Below are positions 9,501 to 20,100 of a DNA stretch of 64,000 nucleotides, piece by piece. This DNA comes from Mytilus trossulus (lineage: Eukaryota > Mollusca > Bivalvia > Mytilida > Mytilidae): positions 29,177,930 to 29,241,929 of the forward strand of contig NC_086376.1 of the NCBI RefSeq assembly GCF_036588685.1, read 5' to 3'. How positions within the stretch are numbered: position 1 is the first letter of the stretch; each line of letters begins with the position of its first letter. The position numbers and the translations under genes were made by a program. Below the pieces are notes generated by a model. That model saw only the letters and a list, made by a program, of their open reading frames with translations. It searched no databases and was not told where the DNA came from.

Positions 9501-12388
9501 AATTAAACCATGAATTTTTTCAACTTCAATGAAACCTTTATTGTTGCACCAAGGACAAGTTAATCTTTGTGAACAAGTATAAGAATAGGTGTCGATGACA
9601 TAATATCTACAGCATAGCATGTACATAAAGGCACACAATGTGCACCATAATTCAGTTACCTTGTTTTTTAACCCCCATTAACACTATATTCAGGTGCACA
9701 TTTTGTGCCATATCTAAGCATGTACACAAGGAAATTAACAGGAAAGGGCTTGATTTGAAAGGTGTCAATTCAAAACATGATTTGCCTTAAAACTTCTTCA
9801 GATGCCCAAAAAGTTGGAGCCAGAAAATTTGCTAGCTAGTATATTTTGTCGCCAGTTTTGAAAACCTTAAATTTAGAGCCAACAAGTCTTTATTTCTTCT
9901 ACCAAAATCTATACTATGTTCAATTTAGATTTCTGAAGCACTCAGCCTGCACTTTACATCATTTAACATGTTACACTTAGTATTAAAGTTAAGTTATGTT
10001 TCTTCAAATGAAATAGACTGATGCCGACTGACTGATTCTATTTGAACTAATTAATGTTGATGATCATTAATGACCCATCTAGTAAATGGATTACCTGTAA
10101 CAACAGAGTATGACAACTGTTGTTACTGTTGATTAGCTGTAAGTCGTAAACAAAGTCATAAACTTATCGCCAGGTAAAATTGCCAGGTAAAATTTCGTAC
10201 AATTTCTAACAATTTAATCAAGATTGATATTGTCAAGAAATAGAAATTTTTACATAGGAAAATGTTGGCGCCAGAAGTATTGCCAGCAGTCGTATTTTGT
10301 CGCCAGGTGAAATAAAAAATTGCAAATTGAAACATTGGCGACGCACAGCCCTGTCCCTGACAACAATCTGGGTGCCATATTAAAAAATAGAAAAAAAAAT
10401 TAAAAAAATTGTATACAGTGCCAAAAATGTTGTGCGCCCTAGATAAGAAGCTTTGCAATTTGATGGCAGTCAAAAGTGGCAACATAGAACATGCAAAAGT
10501 GGTAAGTGGCTATTAAATATTTTTAAATTATTATTAATCATTATAACTAAAATTTTCCTTGCATACTTTTCATTTCCATACTACTGGAGCCAATCTCTAA
10601 TAGCATTTGTACATAAGGGAGTAAAGGGTAACTTGCCAAATAAATAGTAATATTAGAAATACCCTTATAAAGGCAATTAAAACCCAAAACAAAGATGATT
10701 TTTCCAGGAAAAAAGTGGCAAATAAATATCTGACTTTTCTGGTAAAAAGGTAACTATTCCGGATAAAATGAAGTATTACTTTTCTGCAAATAATTAAGGA
10801 ATACCTATTGATCGCAAATAATTAAGGAATACCTATTGATCGCAAATAATTAAGGAATACCTATTGATCGAATAGCAATTTGTCTTTCACGGGTCCCAAT
10901 TTGTCTATGGTAGGTGCCAATTTGTCTGGGTACCGATTTGTCTGGGTGCTGAACTGTCTAGAATTCAGAAAGGTCCCCTTTATTTTTATGTATAAAGCTT
11001 ATTAAAGTGATCTTGTTCTGTTTTTATTTGTTTTCTTATTTCCTTTTATATTAATTTACTAGAAACTCTTATGTGTGCGACAAACTTTAATAAATTCTCA
11101 TCTGGAAATAATACACCTTATCGCTATTTAGTCCATTCCGGGAAAAACAGTCATTTATACAACTTCCTGTTTGGGTCGCCAGCCGAAAAATGGAGGTCAT
11201 CAGTAATGAGCTGAGGGAGAAAAAACTTTAGAAAGTGATCTTCAAGAAACTTTGATATAGTGTGATCCACTTTTTTCGAAATTAAAATTGAAATAAAAAA
11301 ATATTTTGTTTGAAGTATTTACGGTAGTTTAAACAGGTCTCATTAAAAAGAAGCATGCATGGTGAATTGTTTAAACAGGGTCCCAGATAGCTTCAACTGG
11401 GCCTACTTCGATTCGTCCAACTCGGGTTAACTCTAGTTGAAAGGTCAGTGCTAATGCGCATGTGCGCAACCATTATGAATCGAAGTCAAAACTTTTCCAA
11501 CGAGTCAGGAACATATATATGAACGTTAGATATACTGTTCCCAGATCGAGTTGACTATTATAATGGAGGGGAAAATTTTGTTTTTTGCTGAGAACTAAAA
11601 TAAAAAAAATATTGCACAGTGTTTCACAAAGAAAAGTTCTGATCCTGTTTGCTTTTGAAAAATAGTTTGTTAGTGAGTTTAAATTAAATCGTTCAAAGAA
11701 AAATAGTTAATTTCTATTTTATTTCTAACCACCACCTACAGCTGATAATAAACTCATCATAGATACTAGGAATAAAATATAATATTTACGCCAGACACGC
11801 ATTTCGTCTACAAAATACTCCTCAGTGACGCTCGAATCAAAAATTTTATAAAAGGTCAACATGATAAAGTACGAAGTTGAAGAGATTTGAGGACCAAGTC
11901 TACACATGATTCAGCTGTATTTTGTCAAATACCAGTTTATTTCCGGTTTATTTGTATCACTTTTATTTGTTGCAACTACTTGACGCCATCTTGAAACTCG
12001 ACTAAAACCTGCCCCGACCCAGGGTTGATGTTGAGTTAACTCAATATGTTCAAAAGGTCAAACTCGGGGGGTTCGGTTGTCAGTCAAGTAAACTCGATAA
12101 ACTCTACTAACCCGAGTTGGACGAATTGAAGTAGGCCCTGGATGAAAAAGTTGTGTAATTTTAGAACTTATTCGGAATGGAATAAATAGCGATTAGGTGT
12201 ATTCCAATAACTGAATAAAAAGGTATTCCATAATTGGAATGAAATACGTATAGAAGAAGAAGAATAAAATAACAATAAGCCATGATTTGTTTTCATCAAA
12301 CAGTTATAATTGACTGTACATAAGCCTAAAGCAAATTAAACAAATTTTCACATATATTTTCTAACTTGGATACCTGTTTTTCCGCCAT
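564..12388 (-). CDS. CCDC112: CCDC112 homologue, coiled-coil protein, 13 exons
   Basis: Exons, 5' to 3' on the minus strand: 12374-12388 (MAEKQ), 8803-8900, 8541-8662, 7893-7982, 6715-6790, 6099-6279, 4383-4469, 3740-3889, 3173-3313, 2903-2998, 1957-2106, 1203-1298, 564-682. All junctions are GT-AG and every phase matches, giving about 474 codons. Hallmarks shared with vertebrate CCDC112 are RRSDF near residue 60, KPTPEF near 104-109, YEELMREEKTT near 135, LPQEVAQFEKFLEETGG near 185-200, WDEYDHQ near 206, DHEDWYQ near 246 and GPLLHIPHR at the end. Residues 274-434 are almost continuous Lys/Glu-rich coiled coil. CCDC112 is known as a centriolar-satellite protein; that role is from the family, not this sequence. 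The final exon may continue beyond the left edge: exon 564-682 ends in phase 2 at GTATCT, and read-through gives a stop two residues after the completed Arg. The donor of exon 2 (GTTTGT) and of exon 8 (GTTATT) are weak. Identity is strong; the exact first exon and C-terminus are less certain. Confidence 0.88.
1095..1160. repeat. Half copy of a palindromic MITE
   Basis: This stretch (key part TTACAAAAAGAAGCATTCAA, 1141-1160) matches one arm of the full 150-bp palindrome at 40609-40758, including the preceding GGTCAAC...TTTCAC block. Only one arm is present. It lies beside CCDC112 exon 12. Confidence 0.5.
1459..1763. mobile_element. piggyBac-like MITE with TTAA duplication
   Basis: The unit at 1463-1759 starts CCCTTTCCTCC and ends with the inverted copy GGAGGAAAGGG. 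It is flanked on both sides by TTAA (1459-1462 and 1760-1763). TTAA target duplication with CCC-initiated ends is the hallmark of the piggyBac superfamily. It is 297 bp, has no coding capacity, and sits in the CCDC112 intron between exons 11 and 12. Its right end carries two diverged copies of a motif of the kind GGCGTCAAAAGG. Confidence 0.6.
3335..3540 (+). repeat. Dispersed repeat family A, copy 1
   Basis: Contains ACAAGAATGTGT, 'gttcagtgga', 'aaaattacaaagatcatatcata' type blocks and 'aagttgattggacttcaac'. The same ordered blocks recur at 4563-4700 and 5838-5960 on this strand and inverted at 19548-19830 and 30525-30780. Non-coding, intronic in CCDC112. Confidence 0.6.
4563..4700 (+). repeat. 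Dispersed repeat family A, copy 2
   Basis: Begins AAACAAGAATGTGTCCATAG and continues with the blocks shared with 3335-3540 up to 'aaagatcatatcata'. Intronic in CCDC112, between exons 6 and 7. The short open frames across it are by-products of the repeat. Confidence 0.6.
5205..5440. repeat. Internally repetitive GTTCC/GGAA element
   Basis: A run of alternating GTTCC and GGAA motifs. The ends are roughly inverted: TTTCCACTGGTAAGAGTGTC at the left and GACACTG...TTTCCAGTGGAAC at the right. It looks like a small non-autonomous element with imperfect dyad symmetry, in the same CCDC112 intron. Superfamily unknown. Confidence 0.4.
6065..6118 (-). repeat. Tandem duplication of CCDC112 exon 6 end and donor
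   Basis: A 23-bp segment covering the last coding bases of exon 6 and the splice donor is present at 6096-6118 (used copy, donor GTAAAT after GAG at 6099) and again at 6065-6087 (second donor GTATAT). Reading past the first donor meets a TGA within six codons, so the first donor must be the one that joins to exon 7. Confidence 0.75.
6325..6479. mobile_element. 155-bp near-palindromic element
   Basis: Two arms of about 63 bp, starting TAAGGAATGACTGTAATATT and returning as its inverse at 6479, flank a short centre with AACGCGAGTAGCGGGTTATT. The transcript could fold as one long hairpin. This is the layout of a palindromic MITE. It lies in the CCDC112 intron between exons 5 and 6. Confidence 0.6.
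7829..7918 (-). repeat. Tandem duplication of CCDC112 exon 4 end and donor
   Basis: A segment of about 43 bp containing the last codons of exon 4 and the donor GTAAGA (used copy 7876-7918) is repeated 48 bp further into the intron at 7829-7871 with the same donor GTAAGA but a small indel that breaks the frame. Only the exon-proximal copy gives the conserved KPTPEF residues. Confidence 0.7.
8145..8425. repeat. Diverged direct repeat, about 160-bp period
   Basis: Two tandem copies (about 8148-8262 and 8308-8421) share CCAAACAATCT, 'acaactgcata/agaactgcata' and 'ttaaactgac/ataaactgac' in order. No open frame of interest. It lies in the intron between CCDC112 exons 3 and 4. Confidence 0.55.
8905..10785. 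other. First part of CCDC112 intron 1, no gene seen
   Basis: About 1.9 kb of AT-rich intron. I see no exon, long ORF or clear element boundary. The motif 'gttgcgcc/ttggcgcc...attttgtcgccagg' recurs loosely around 9820-10330, suggesting decayed repeats. Confidence 0.4.
10786..10869. repeat. 28-bp unit, three perfect tandem copies
   Basis: The unit starts GCAAATAATTAAGGAATACC and ends TATTGATC. Copies lie at 10786-10813, 10814-10841 and 10842-10869 and are identical, so the expansion is recent or an assembly artefact. Confidence 0.9.
10870..10965. repeat. CAATTTGTCT/GGTGCC short-unit array
   Basis: Five irregularly spaced copies of a motif like CAATTTGTCT with GGTGCC or GGTACC spacers. A related array (CGATTTGACC, CCAATTTAACC with GGTGCC) lies at 45843-45898. 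Confidence 0.5.
11110..12202. mobile_element. Nested inverted-repeat element(s), ~1.1 kb
   Basis: Outer inverted repeats lie at 11110-11140 and 12173-12202 (AATACACCTTATCGCTATTT against its inverse, few mismatches). Inner inverted repeats lie at 11399-11429 and 12108-12138 (GGGCCTACTTCGATTCGTCC, about 30 of 31 matching). The interior also holds a copy of the 'gccagacacgcatttcgtct' repeat at 11780-11905. No transposase ORF. Most simply one TIR element inserted into another, in CCDC112 intron 1. Confidence 0.6.
11780..11905 (+). repeat. Dispersed repeat family C, copy 1
   Basis: Core CGCCAGACACGCATTTCGTC followed by 'tcagtgacgctc', 'atcaaaaattt' and 'aaagtacgaagttgaagaga'. The same order of blocks is at 15495-15645. 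Non-coding. Confidence 0.65.
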
Positions 12389-12405
12389 TGATAAACAAAG
12401 GGTGT

Positions 12406-12748
12406 GTTCAGATAACGATCTATGGGTGATTTGAGTTTTTGTCATTTCGGGAGCAAGACATTTCGCCTCTCATTTTTCTCGCCACCTATTTTTCATCCAA
12501 CAGCCCTTTCTACACTGAATAAGATTTCAGCACTATTTTTTCCTCAATCATACCAGTAAATGAAAGAAAATAGACACTGCTTATTTTATCAAGTTTATTT
12601 GAAATTATCTTGTCAGAAAAAAAATTCACTAGAAATATTTTTGTAATGACTAGTTATATAAAATCTTGGGACTACTTGTACTACAATTTTGCGGCCACCA
12701 TCAACAAACTGATTATTTTGCCACTTTTTGGATGTGCATGTAAATAAT
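12406..12748. other. 5' flank of CCDC112
   Basis: Region just upstream of the CCDC112 ATG on the minus strand. It should hold the promoter and 5' UTR. I see no obvious TATA box or other element that I could place with confidence. Confidence 0.3.
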
Positions 12749-13030
12749 TTAGATAGAAATATGTGAACATCTTTGTGCTATACATTCTATATACAGTGAG
12801 GTTAAAAACATCCTTGATGGGGATCTAAATCGTCGCATGTAGGTGAGTCTCAAGCTTTCAAGACTAACTGCACTGGTGATGGTTAGTGGTAGTGCGTTCC
12901 AGTCCCTTATTGTTCTTGGATAGAACGATTCTTTACTCACTTCTGCTCTGCAAGTTGGTATTTAGAAACCGTTGATGTTTAAGTTCTCGGATATTCTGTC
13001 TGGCGGAATGAGCGTGTCTTCTGACAAGTT
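12749..13030 (-). pseudogene. C-terminal fragment of a non-LTR retrotransposon RT
   Basis: The minus strand encodes ESFYPRTIRDWNALP followed by about 40 residues. The motif SF(F/Y)PRTIRDWN.LP is the common tail of CR1/L2-like LINE reverse-transcriptase proteins. Just upstream in another frame is RRHAHSARQNIREL, so at least one frameshift separates the pieces. Dead 3' end of a LINE. Confidence 0.65.
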
Positions 13031-13330
13031 AGCTTATCCATTTCCGTATCATATTGATAACTAAATGACTGTCAACAATGTAATCGATACTATTGTGTCA
13101 AGTCCCGTCAATATTTAATGTAACTGTTCAAGATTGAAAAATATGTCGCACATATAAAAATTCACTCTCAGATATATATTCATATATTTGTAACTTTAAA
13201 ATTTCAATAATATTCTTTAATTGCACCCATTCTAATTTGTCGCACATCAGCAATAGTAGTGTAACTATTTCTGGTTATTGGAGACCTCTCGTTAGTCGTA
13301 TGTGGATCTAATTTAAATGAGGTCAGACCC

Positions 13331-13373
13331 ATAATCCGACAGACCTATAATCCGACAGTCCGACAGTCCTATA
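13331..13373. repeat. CCGACAG/CCTATAAT short tandem repeat
   Basis: Repeats of ATAATCCGACAG and CAGTCC. A matching array is at 15063-15113 on the far side of the LINE relic and an inverted array is at 16676-16766. Confidence 0.7.
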
Positions 13374-13375
13374 AT

Positions 13376-15062
13376 CTCAGGCTGGATTTAGAAAAGGATT
13401 TTCAACTACCGATAATATTTTTGTGCTGCATTCAATTTTATATATATATTTTCGATGGGCAAACAATTATTTTGCACATTTGTGGATTTTAAGAGAGCAT
13501 TTGACACTATTTGGAGAACAGGGTTATGGCAAAAGTTACAAAAATCTCACATAACTGGGAAATTTTTTACAGTTATTTATAATATGTATTAAAATATAAA
13601 GACATGTGTTCGATATGGTAACCAAAGTTCAACTTTCTTCAACTGTGGTGTTGGTGTTATGCAGGGTGAAAATTTATCACCGTTTTTGTTTTCAGTGTTT
13701 TTGAACGATTTAGAAAACTTTTTTGTGGAAAATGATGTAAAAGATTTAGAATATATTTCTAAAAACTGTGAAGAAGAGTTGTTACAAGCATTAGTTAAAA
13801 TCTTTGTAATTTTGTACGCAGATGACACTGTTATTATGTTTGATAGTAAGGAAGAACTACAACATGCACTCGTTGTTTTTGAACAATATTGTAACATATA
13901 GAAACTCCAAGTAAATACAGATAAAACAAAAATTATTGTGTTTAGTAAAAAAAAGGTACGAGACAATTTAATTGATTTTCACGTATATGGTAATGCTATA
14001 GAAGTTGTAGATTCTTACAATTATTTAGGAATAACTTTTAATTATAACGGTAATGTTTGTACTGCTAGAAAAATGATTTTTGATCAAGCACAAAAAGCAA
14101 TGTTTGCTCTCTACAGGAAGATAAAACATATATCATTGCCTATTGATATTCAGTTACAACTCTTTGATGCTGTAATCGCACCTATATTATTATATTCATC
14201 AGAGGTTTGGGGGTTTGAAAATAAACAGAATTTTGAGAAAATGCATTTGCAATTTTATAAAAATATTCTTGGTGTTCGGAACACGGTACACCAAATCTGA
14301 TGGTTTACGGGGAATTAGGTCGGGTTCCGTTAGATATCACTATAAAACTTAGGATGGCATCATTTTGGTGCAGAACTATTAAAACAGAGAGCAAACTGTC
14401 AAATATCCTTCTAAGACTTATGATTGAGCTACATGAAAATAATTTGTAAATATTGAGTGGTTAAAAAGTATGGTTAAACAGCGATTAACAGATCAGTACT
14501 ATCAGCATTGGTTCTCGCAGATACATAATGCATCTAGGGGTGAATTCTATTCTTTATTCAAACTCGAGTTTGGTTTGGAACCGTATCTATTGCGATTATT
14601 ACCCAACGGGACAGATATTACATATCTAAACTTCGATGCTCGAATTTGAAGTTACCTATTGAGACGGGTAGATGGGCGGGGATGGCGAGGGAAAATAGAA
14701 TATGTACATTATGTAATGAAGGAATAGGGGATGAGATCATATATTGTTTACCGGTTAAAATGCTGATGTTTCTGCTCTTAGATCAAAGTTTATACCAAAT
14801 TACTATGTAATGAATCCAAGCAAGAACAAGTTCACTGGCTTGTTGTCTATATGTAATGTACAAGTTCAAAGAAATTTATCAATTTTTGTGAAGAAAATCA
14901 TAAAATATTATCTAATTATACCAATTGTCTTCAAGTTAAAATATACTATGTATTTGTGTTTCGTTTGTCCTGTCTCGCTATGTATTATCTTAATATGTTT
15001 GTATATATTGTCCACTTGTACACAAGTATGTGTCTGAGGTTATGAATAAAATCTTGAATCTT
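13376..15062 (+). pseudogene. 5'-truncated, frameshifted LINE reverse transcriptase
   Basis: Readable RT blocks in order: AGFRKGFSTTDNIFVLHSIL (13380), FVDFKRAFDTIW (13480), GVMQGENLSPFLFSVFLNDL (13650), YADDT (13817), NTDKTKIIVF (13915), YNYLGITF (14018). A C-terminal part follows in shifted frames with LKLPIETGRW and RICTLCNEGIGDE near 14640-14730. The catalytic YADD is intact but stops and shifts break the frame several times. The 3' end carries AATAAAATCTTGAATCTTGA, a typical LINE tail. It is embedded between two copies of the CCGACAG repeat. Clade not fixed. Confidence 0.85.
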
Positions 15063-15113
15063 GACAGACCGATAGTCCGACAGTCCTATAATCCGACAAC
15101 CCGATAGTCCGAC
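15063..15113. repeat. CCGACAG/CCGATAGTCC short tandem repeat
   Basis: Repeats of CCGATAGTCCGACAGTCC and ATAATCCGACA directly after the LINE tail. It reads as the continuation of the array at 13331-13373, which the LINE interrupts. Confidence 0.7.
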
Positions 15114-15494
15114 ACGCAGTCACTTGTCTCTGAAAAGTATGTCTTTAAAGACATGGAAGTGATTTTTTTTACACAAAAAAATTGTCAAATCGATCTGTAT
15201 GACGTCTTCTCACCTGTAAACTGACCAGTATCCTGCGAGTGTCATCCTAAAAAAATAAATAACCCGGGAATTCTGAAAATGAGCCGTTTTCACCTGGATT
15301 CAAAGCCTCCAGACTGATTTCATATTTGAGTGATTTTCCTTGGCAAAACCGGTAAATTCGTTATTCTCCTTGGACCATTAGTTCAACAAGCTTTGTAAAC
15401 TCAAATTAACTTACCCATTTCAGTGCATGGCTTCACTTGACAGCTTTGGTGTCAAAGACACTGTTGATATAGTTATCAAAAGTACCAGGATTAT

Positions 15495-15645
15495 AATTTT
15501 ATACGCCAGACGCGCGTTTCGTCTACATAAGACTCATCAGTGACGCTCAGATCAAAATAGTTAAAAAGCCAAATAAATACAAAGTTGAAGAGCATTGAGG
15601 ATCCAAAATTCCAAAAAGTTGTGCCAAATACGGCTAAGGTAATCT
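15495..15645 (+). repeat. Dispersed repeat family C, copy 2
   Basis: Core CGCCAGACGCGCGTTTCGTC (15504) followed by 'actcatcagtgacgctc' and 'aaagttgaagagcattgagga'; paralogue of 11780-11905. Confidence 0.65.
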
Positions 15646-15789
15646 GATAAACAGCCACTGGTTACCCAAGCTTTTGGTCGTAAGTAATTTGTTGATTTCA
15701 AAGTTGTTTTAAAAACAATTTCAGTGTTTCCCCTTTTTTCCCCTTTCACTATATATATACTCCTGCAACTTACGTTGGTGTTTTTTTTT

Positions 15790-16340
15790 AGCTCATCTGA
15801 CCTGAAAGGACAAGTGAGCTTTTCTCATCACTTGTCGTCCGTCGTCGTTAACTTTTACAAAAATCTTCTCCTCTGAAACTACAGGACAAAATCAACCAAT
15901 TTTTGCCATATTCATCATTATGGTACATTTATCTAGATAAAAAAAATATGTTCGATTAACCTGCCTTCCAACCAACATCCATCTCCGACAAGGGTAAAGA
16001 TAGAATGTAAGGGTAAAATGCAGTTTTTGGTTAATACCTCTGAAACAAAAGCATTAAAGCAAATCTGATGGGTGTCAAAAATGTTCATCAGATTAAGATT
16101 TATCTGCCCTGAAAATTTCAGAAGAATAGGAGAACCTCTTGTTGGGTTGCTGCCCCTGAAATAGTAATTTTACAGAAATTTTGCATTTTTTTTGTTATTA
16201 TTGAAGATGTAATCATAGTATTTAATGATATCTTATATCTAATACCATTGATTATGTTTAAACCATATTTTACAATATTTTCAAAGCATCAGAAAATGTA
16301 GTTGAGCGACACATGCTCGTGAGAGCCTCTAGTTTGTGTA
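15790..16340 (+). repeat. Dispersed repeat family D, copy 1
   Basis: Starts AGCTCATCTGACCTGAAAGG and contains 'tacaaaaatcttctcc', 'ctctgaaac', 'gttcatcaga', 'atttatctgccctgaaaatt' and GTTGGGTTGCTGCCCCTGAA. The same blocks are at 34850-35560. No protein is encoded. Confidence 0.65.
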
Positions 16341-16675
16341 AAAGATTAAATCTAGAATAAATTGAATGCAAAATCATACTATACTATTTTTCTAGAACAC
16401 TTAACCGTTGTGAAATTAAAAAAAAAAATGAAAATTACTTTTTCCATCTATACATCGGCGTGCATGGGTTTCAGTCTAGATCGTCAAAACATTCGTCAGA
16501 GACATATATGAATGTCTCTGCTTCAATATTACTAAATAAATAGTGTGTTAGTGACCTAATACGAGTGACCTAATACGATATAATATAGTAAATTCCATGA
16601 CCGAATACGATATATAGGACGATATCCATATCCTTTGAAGCAGAAGATCGAGCCCCCTTCAACAGAAGGGCTTTG

Positions 16676-16766
16676 TGTCGGACCATCGGACTGTCGGATT
16701 ATCGGACCGTCGGACTATCGGTCTGTTGGACTATTGGACTGTGAATTTCGGGGTGTCGGATTATAG
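16676..16766. repeat. Inverted GTCGGACTATCGG short tandem repeat
   Basis: About eight units of GTCGGAC/ATCGGAC/GTTGGAC type, the reverse complement of the arrays at 13331 and 15063. Together these arrays bracket 3.4 kb. Confidence 0.7.
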
Positions 16767-17172
16767 CTTCGCTCCCAAATTCAAATTCAATAGTTCGATC
16801 ATTGACATATGTTAGCTATTCATCCTTGGTTTTATATATATGATATACCATTAAATTTACTGACTGTAAATTAAAGACTAAAATACTTTTAAGCTATTGC
16901 GAAGTATGATAAATTCGTATTGTGGTGATGAAAAAATAAAAGTTCTTGTTGATGTGTATACACTAAACATAAGGTAATTCTAGATGGTTATCAAAACGCA
17001 ACCTTAAATATTATTTTCTATTAAACTTTGCGAATCAGAACATTAGACTATTGTTTATTCTTATATTAAAAAAACTCAACATTGTATTAAAAGTAACATT
17101 CTTGCTGAGTTATCGAAAAGAGGATATTTTGAGTTCGAAACAAAATACCAAAGTTTACATGTTTGTTGAAAG
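16767..17172 (+). promoter_or_regulatory. Probable promoter and 5' UTR region of UBLCP1
   Basis: AT-rich stretch immediately upstream of the UBLCP1 start codon. The ATG context is GAAAGATGGCG, an acceptable initiation context. No TATA box can be assigned with confidence. Confidence 0.3.
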
Positions 17173-20100
17173 ATGGCGGGAGAAGACATACACAAATCTT
17201 GTCTGGTTGTTAAATGGAGTGGAAATGAGTACAGTGTTAATGTAGACGACAGTTTTACTGTGTTAGACTTAAAGAAAGAAATAAAAAATGTGACCGGGGT
17301 TTTACCTGAAAGACAAAAAATAATGGGAATGAAATTTAAAGGTACAAACTTGTGCCGTTGTGGCTGGTGCTTTCAAATTATCTTTGAAAACACTGTCACT
17401 GACACTCAAACTGGTGTAAAGACATGACGAAATCATGACAACTCACTCTTTTGTCATTTCATCACCGGTCATTAACTCTACCATCTCACCTCACAGATGT
17501 TTACCAATTGGCACCACTTATCTGCTTATGAAAAGTAACCTGATAATTACTCTGATGTCCAACAGCTGTTTTGCCAGAAAAGCTGGGGCCGTGGGACGTC
17601 AGAGCTCTTCCCATATAAAAAAGTGGATATTTACCCATCCAAAATAGATGGGCTGCTTTGTCTCTTCTGGTGCAAACAGACGGCCTTGGAATTGTATAAT
17701 TCGGGTATCAATTTGTTCATTTTTCATTAATCTCTTCATTTATGTTAGTTTCACCGACCTGCCACCCTTTATTTTCTCATATTATTAATACTGCAGTTTT
17801 CACAGTGACCCACTGATTCTGGCATTTTAACTTTATGCATCTTTATATTTCTTCAAAAACGTTAATATTATCATTGATACCTCCCAGCAGGCACCCGATG
17901 TTGTACAGACGTCGATATTTGGTTGAAAATAGGTCGCAACGTCGGCGACCAAAATTCAACGTCGGTCCAACGTCAACTAGCAAACGTCTGTCGGACGTTA
18001 TAGAATGACGTCTATATAACCTTGGTTTTTGGTCGCGACTTTATACAACATCAACACAACGTCGGATGCCAAATGTCGGTTAGACGTGTTAATCAATCTA
18101 AAATATCGAAATCACACGTACACGGACACACATTTTCTGCATGCACACAACTTTTTGTTTATATTGATTTACTGATTTTTTTTCAAATAAACTCAATAAT
18201 AACTTTTATAAATAAATCTTCTCATTGACCATGTTGACACGATTCAAATGAATAAACATTTTTTTAATAGTAAAATATTTCAATTACACGTGACAGATTT
18301 GATATCAATTTGCGCATGCGTACAAGTCCGACATTTCAAATTTTTGTGCGCCAATTTGATTGCAAAAACAACTTCCACGACGTTTGATGTACATAGCTAT
18401 AAACCGTGCAAAGTAAGTGCAATTTTCATTTATTGTTTGCTTTAATAATATATTGATTTAGTGTAAACAGAATTGAAGCTGTAATTATTCGCTTCCCCGC
18501 AAGTTTGAGTTTAGTGATTTGTGTAGATCAGATCTCGGATCAAATATGCTTGTTTATGCACGTAGTCTGTCATATTCCTGAAGAAAGGTTGGTCCATGGG
18601 AGTACTATGTTGACCTTAAGATATATTTTACTTATAAATGAAATACATGTAATAGTTAAAAAAACCTAATTAACTTATTAAAAAATATGAACATTTGTTT
18701 TGTTAATAATTAATTACATAGGCGTTTGCCAATTGTATATAATTCTATCATTTAATAGTTAAAACATTTTTAAAATTTAAAATTTCAAAATGAATTAGAC
18801 ACGCCAAGTTTAGCAACTAAATTGTTACGCCTTCTAAAAAATTTCATCATTGCAGATACAGGGCGGATGGGTTCATAAATTGTCACGGAGCATCAGATCA
18901 GGATGAAATAGAAAAATGTACTTGTCTGCATGGTAAGTAAATATTTATAAAACCTTACTAAAGTTCACCTATATAATATCGGACGATACAATTTTGTTCT
19001 AACATTTTGATGTAATTAAAAGTCAACAGATTTACAAAACATGAAATTCCTGAGCTTGAAATACATTTAGAACAAACAAATTCTTTTCTACACTAGCTGT
19101 CGCTCACAGCATGTATTCCATCATGTTTTTCGGTGAAGTAATGTGCAGATAAGGAACACGTGTGACCATAGCAAATTAATACACCCAAATCTGCCCAATT
19201 TCAAAGTAGTTTATATGATAACATGTATTTGATACGGATGCTTTATTTATTGACCACACTTAATTATTATAGCACTAAAAACTCATGGGAAAAGCAAATG
19301 TTCCTATAGTTTCGATATCTAAACATAGACAAAACAATTATCACAAAAGACTGGGATTTTATTACAGTTTGAAGAAAAATGTAAACAAAGTGTCATTGTA
19401 TCTACTCCTTGCCTATAGCAAACATGCAAAAATGATCTTTTGATGAAGAATTTAAATATGATAAAATATATCAATATAATCAATTATACATGAATAATAT
19501 TTACTATGAATTATATAAAAATTATAGGGGTCTATCTGGCAATGAAGGATACATTTTTATTCCCCATTTAACGGCAATAAGTTTTCTGGTCTGTGCGTCC
19601 GTCCGTTCGTTCGTCTATCTGTCACGCTATGGGTTAAAATGTTTGATCAAGTTAGTTGTTGATGATGTTGAAGTCCTATCAACTTTAAACTTAGTATACA
19701 TTTTCCGTATGATGTGATCTTTCTTAATTCAATGCCAAATAATGTTTTGAACCCAATTTCACGGTCCGAACATAACAAATGATAGTGGGATGGGGGCATC
19801 CATGTACTATGGACATATTCTTGTTTAAGGGTGTTTTATTTTGAAAAATGAGTGTTTATCAAGATGTCGGTGCTGGTGGTGCATTTTATAGTGCCTGTAA
19901 AGAGCTTGGTATTTGCAGTGCATAAATTATTGTTTCCAAAGATGAGTGAATGCAAAGATATCGGTGATTGTGGATCATTATTGTTTCGCAGGATGAATGA
20001 CTTTGAAGATCTCGGTGCTTCACTGCTTGTGGTGCGTTATTGTATCTCAGGTTGAGTGACTGTCAAGATCTCGGTGCTTGTGGTGCATTATGTTCCCCAA

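Noticed and set aside
13589..13966. 125-residue minus-strand ORF
   Set aside because: Antisense to the LINE reverse transcriptase, which shows clear RT motifs on the plus strand.
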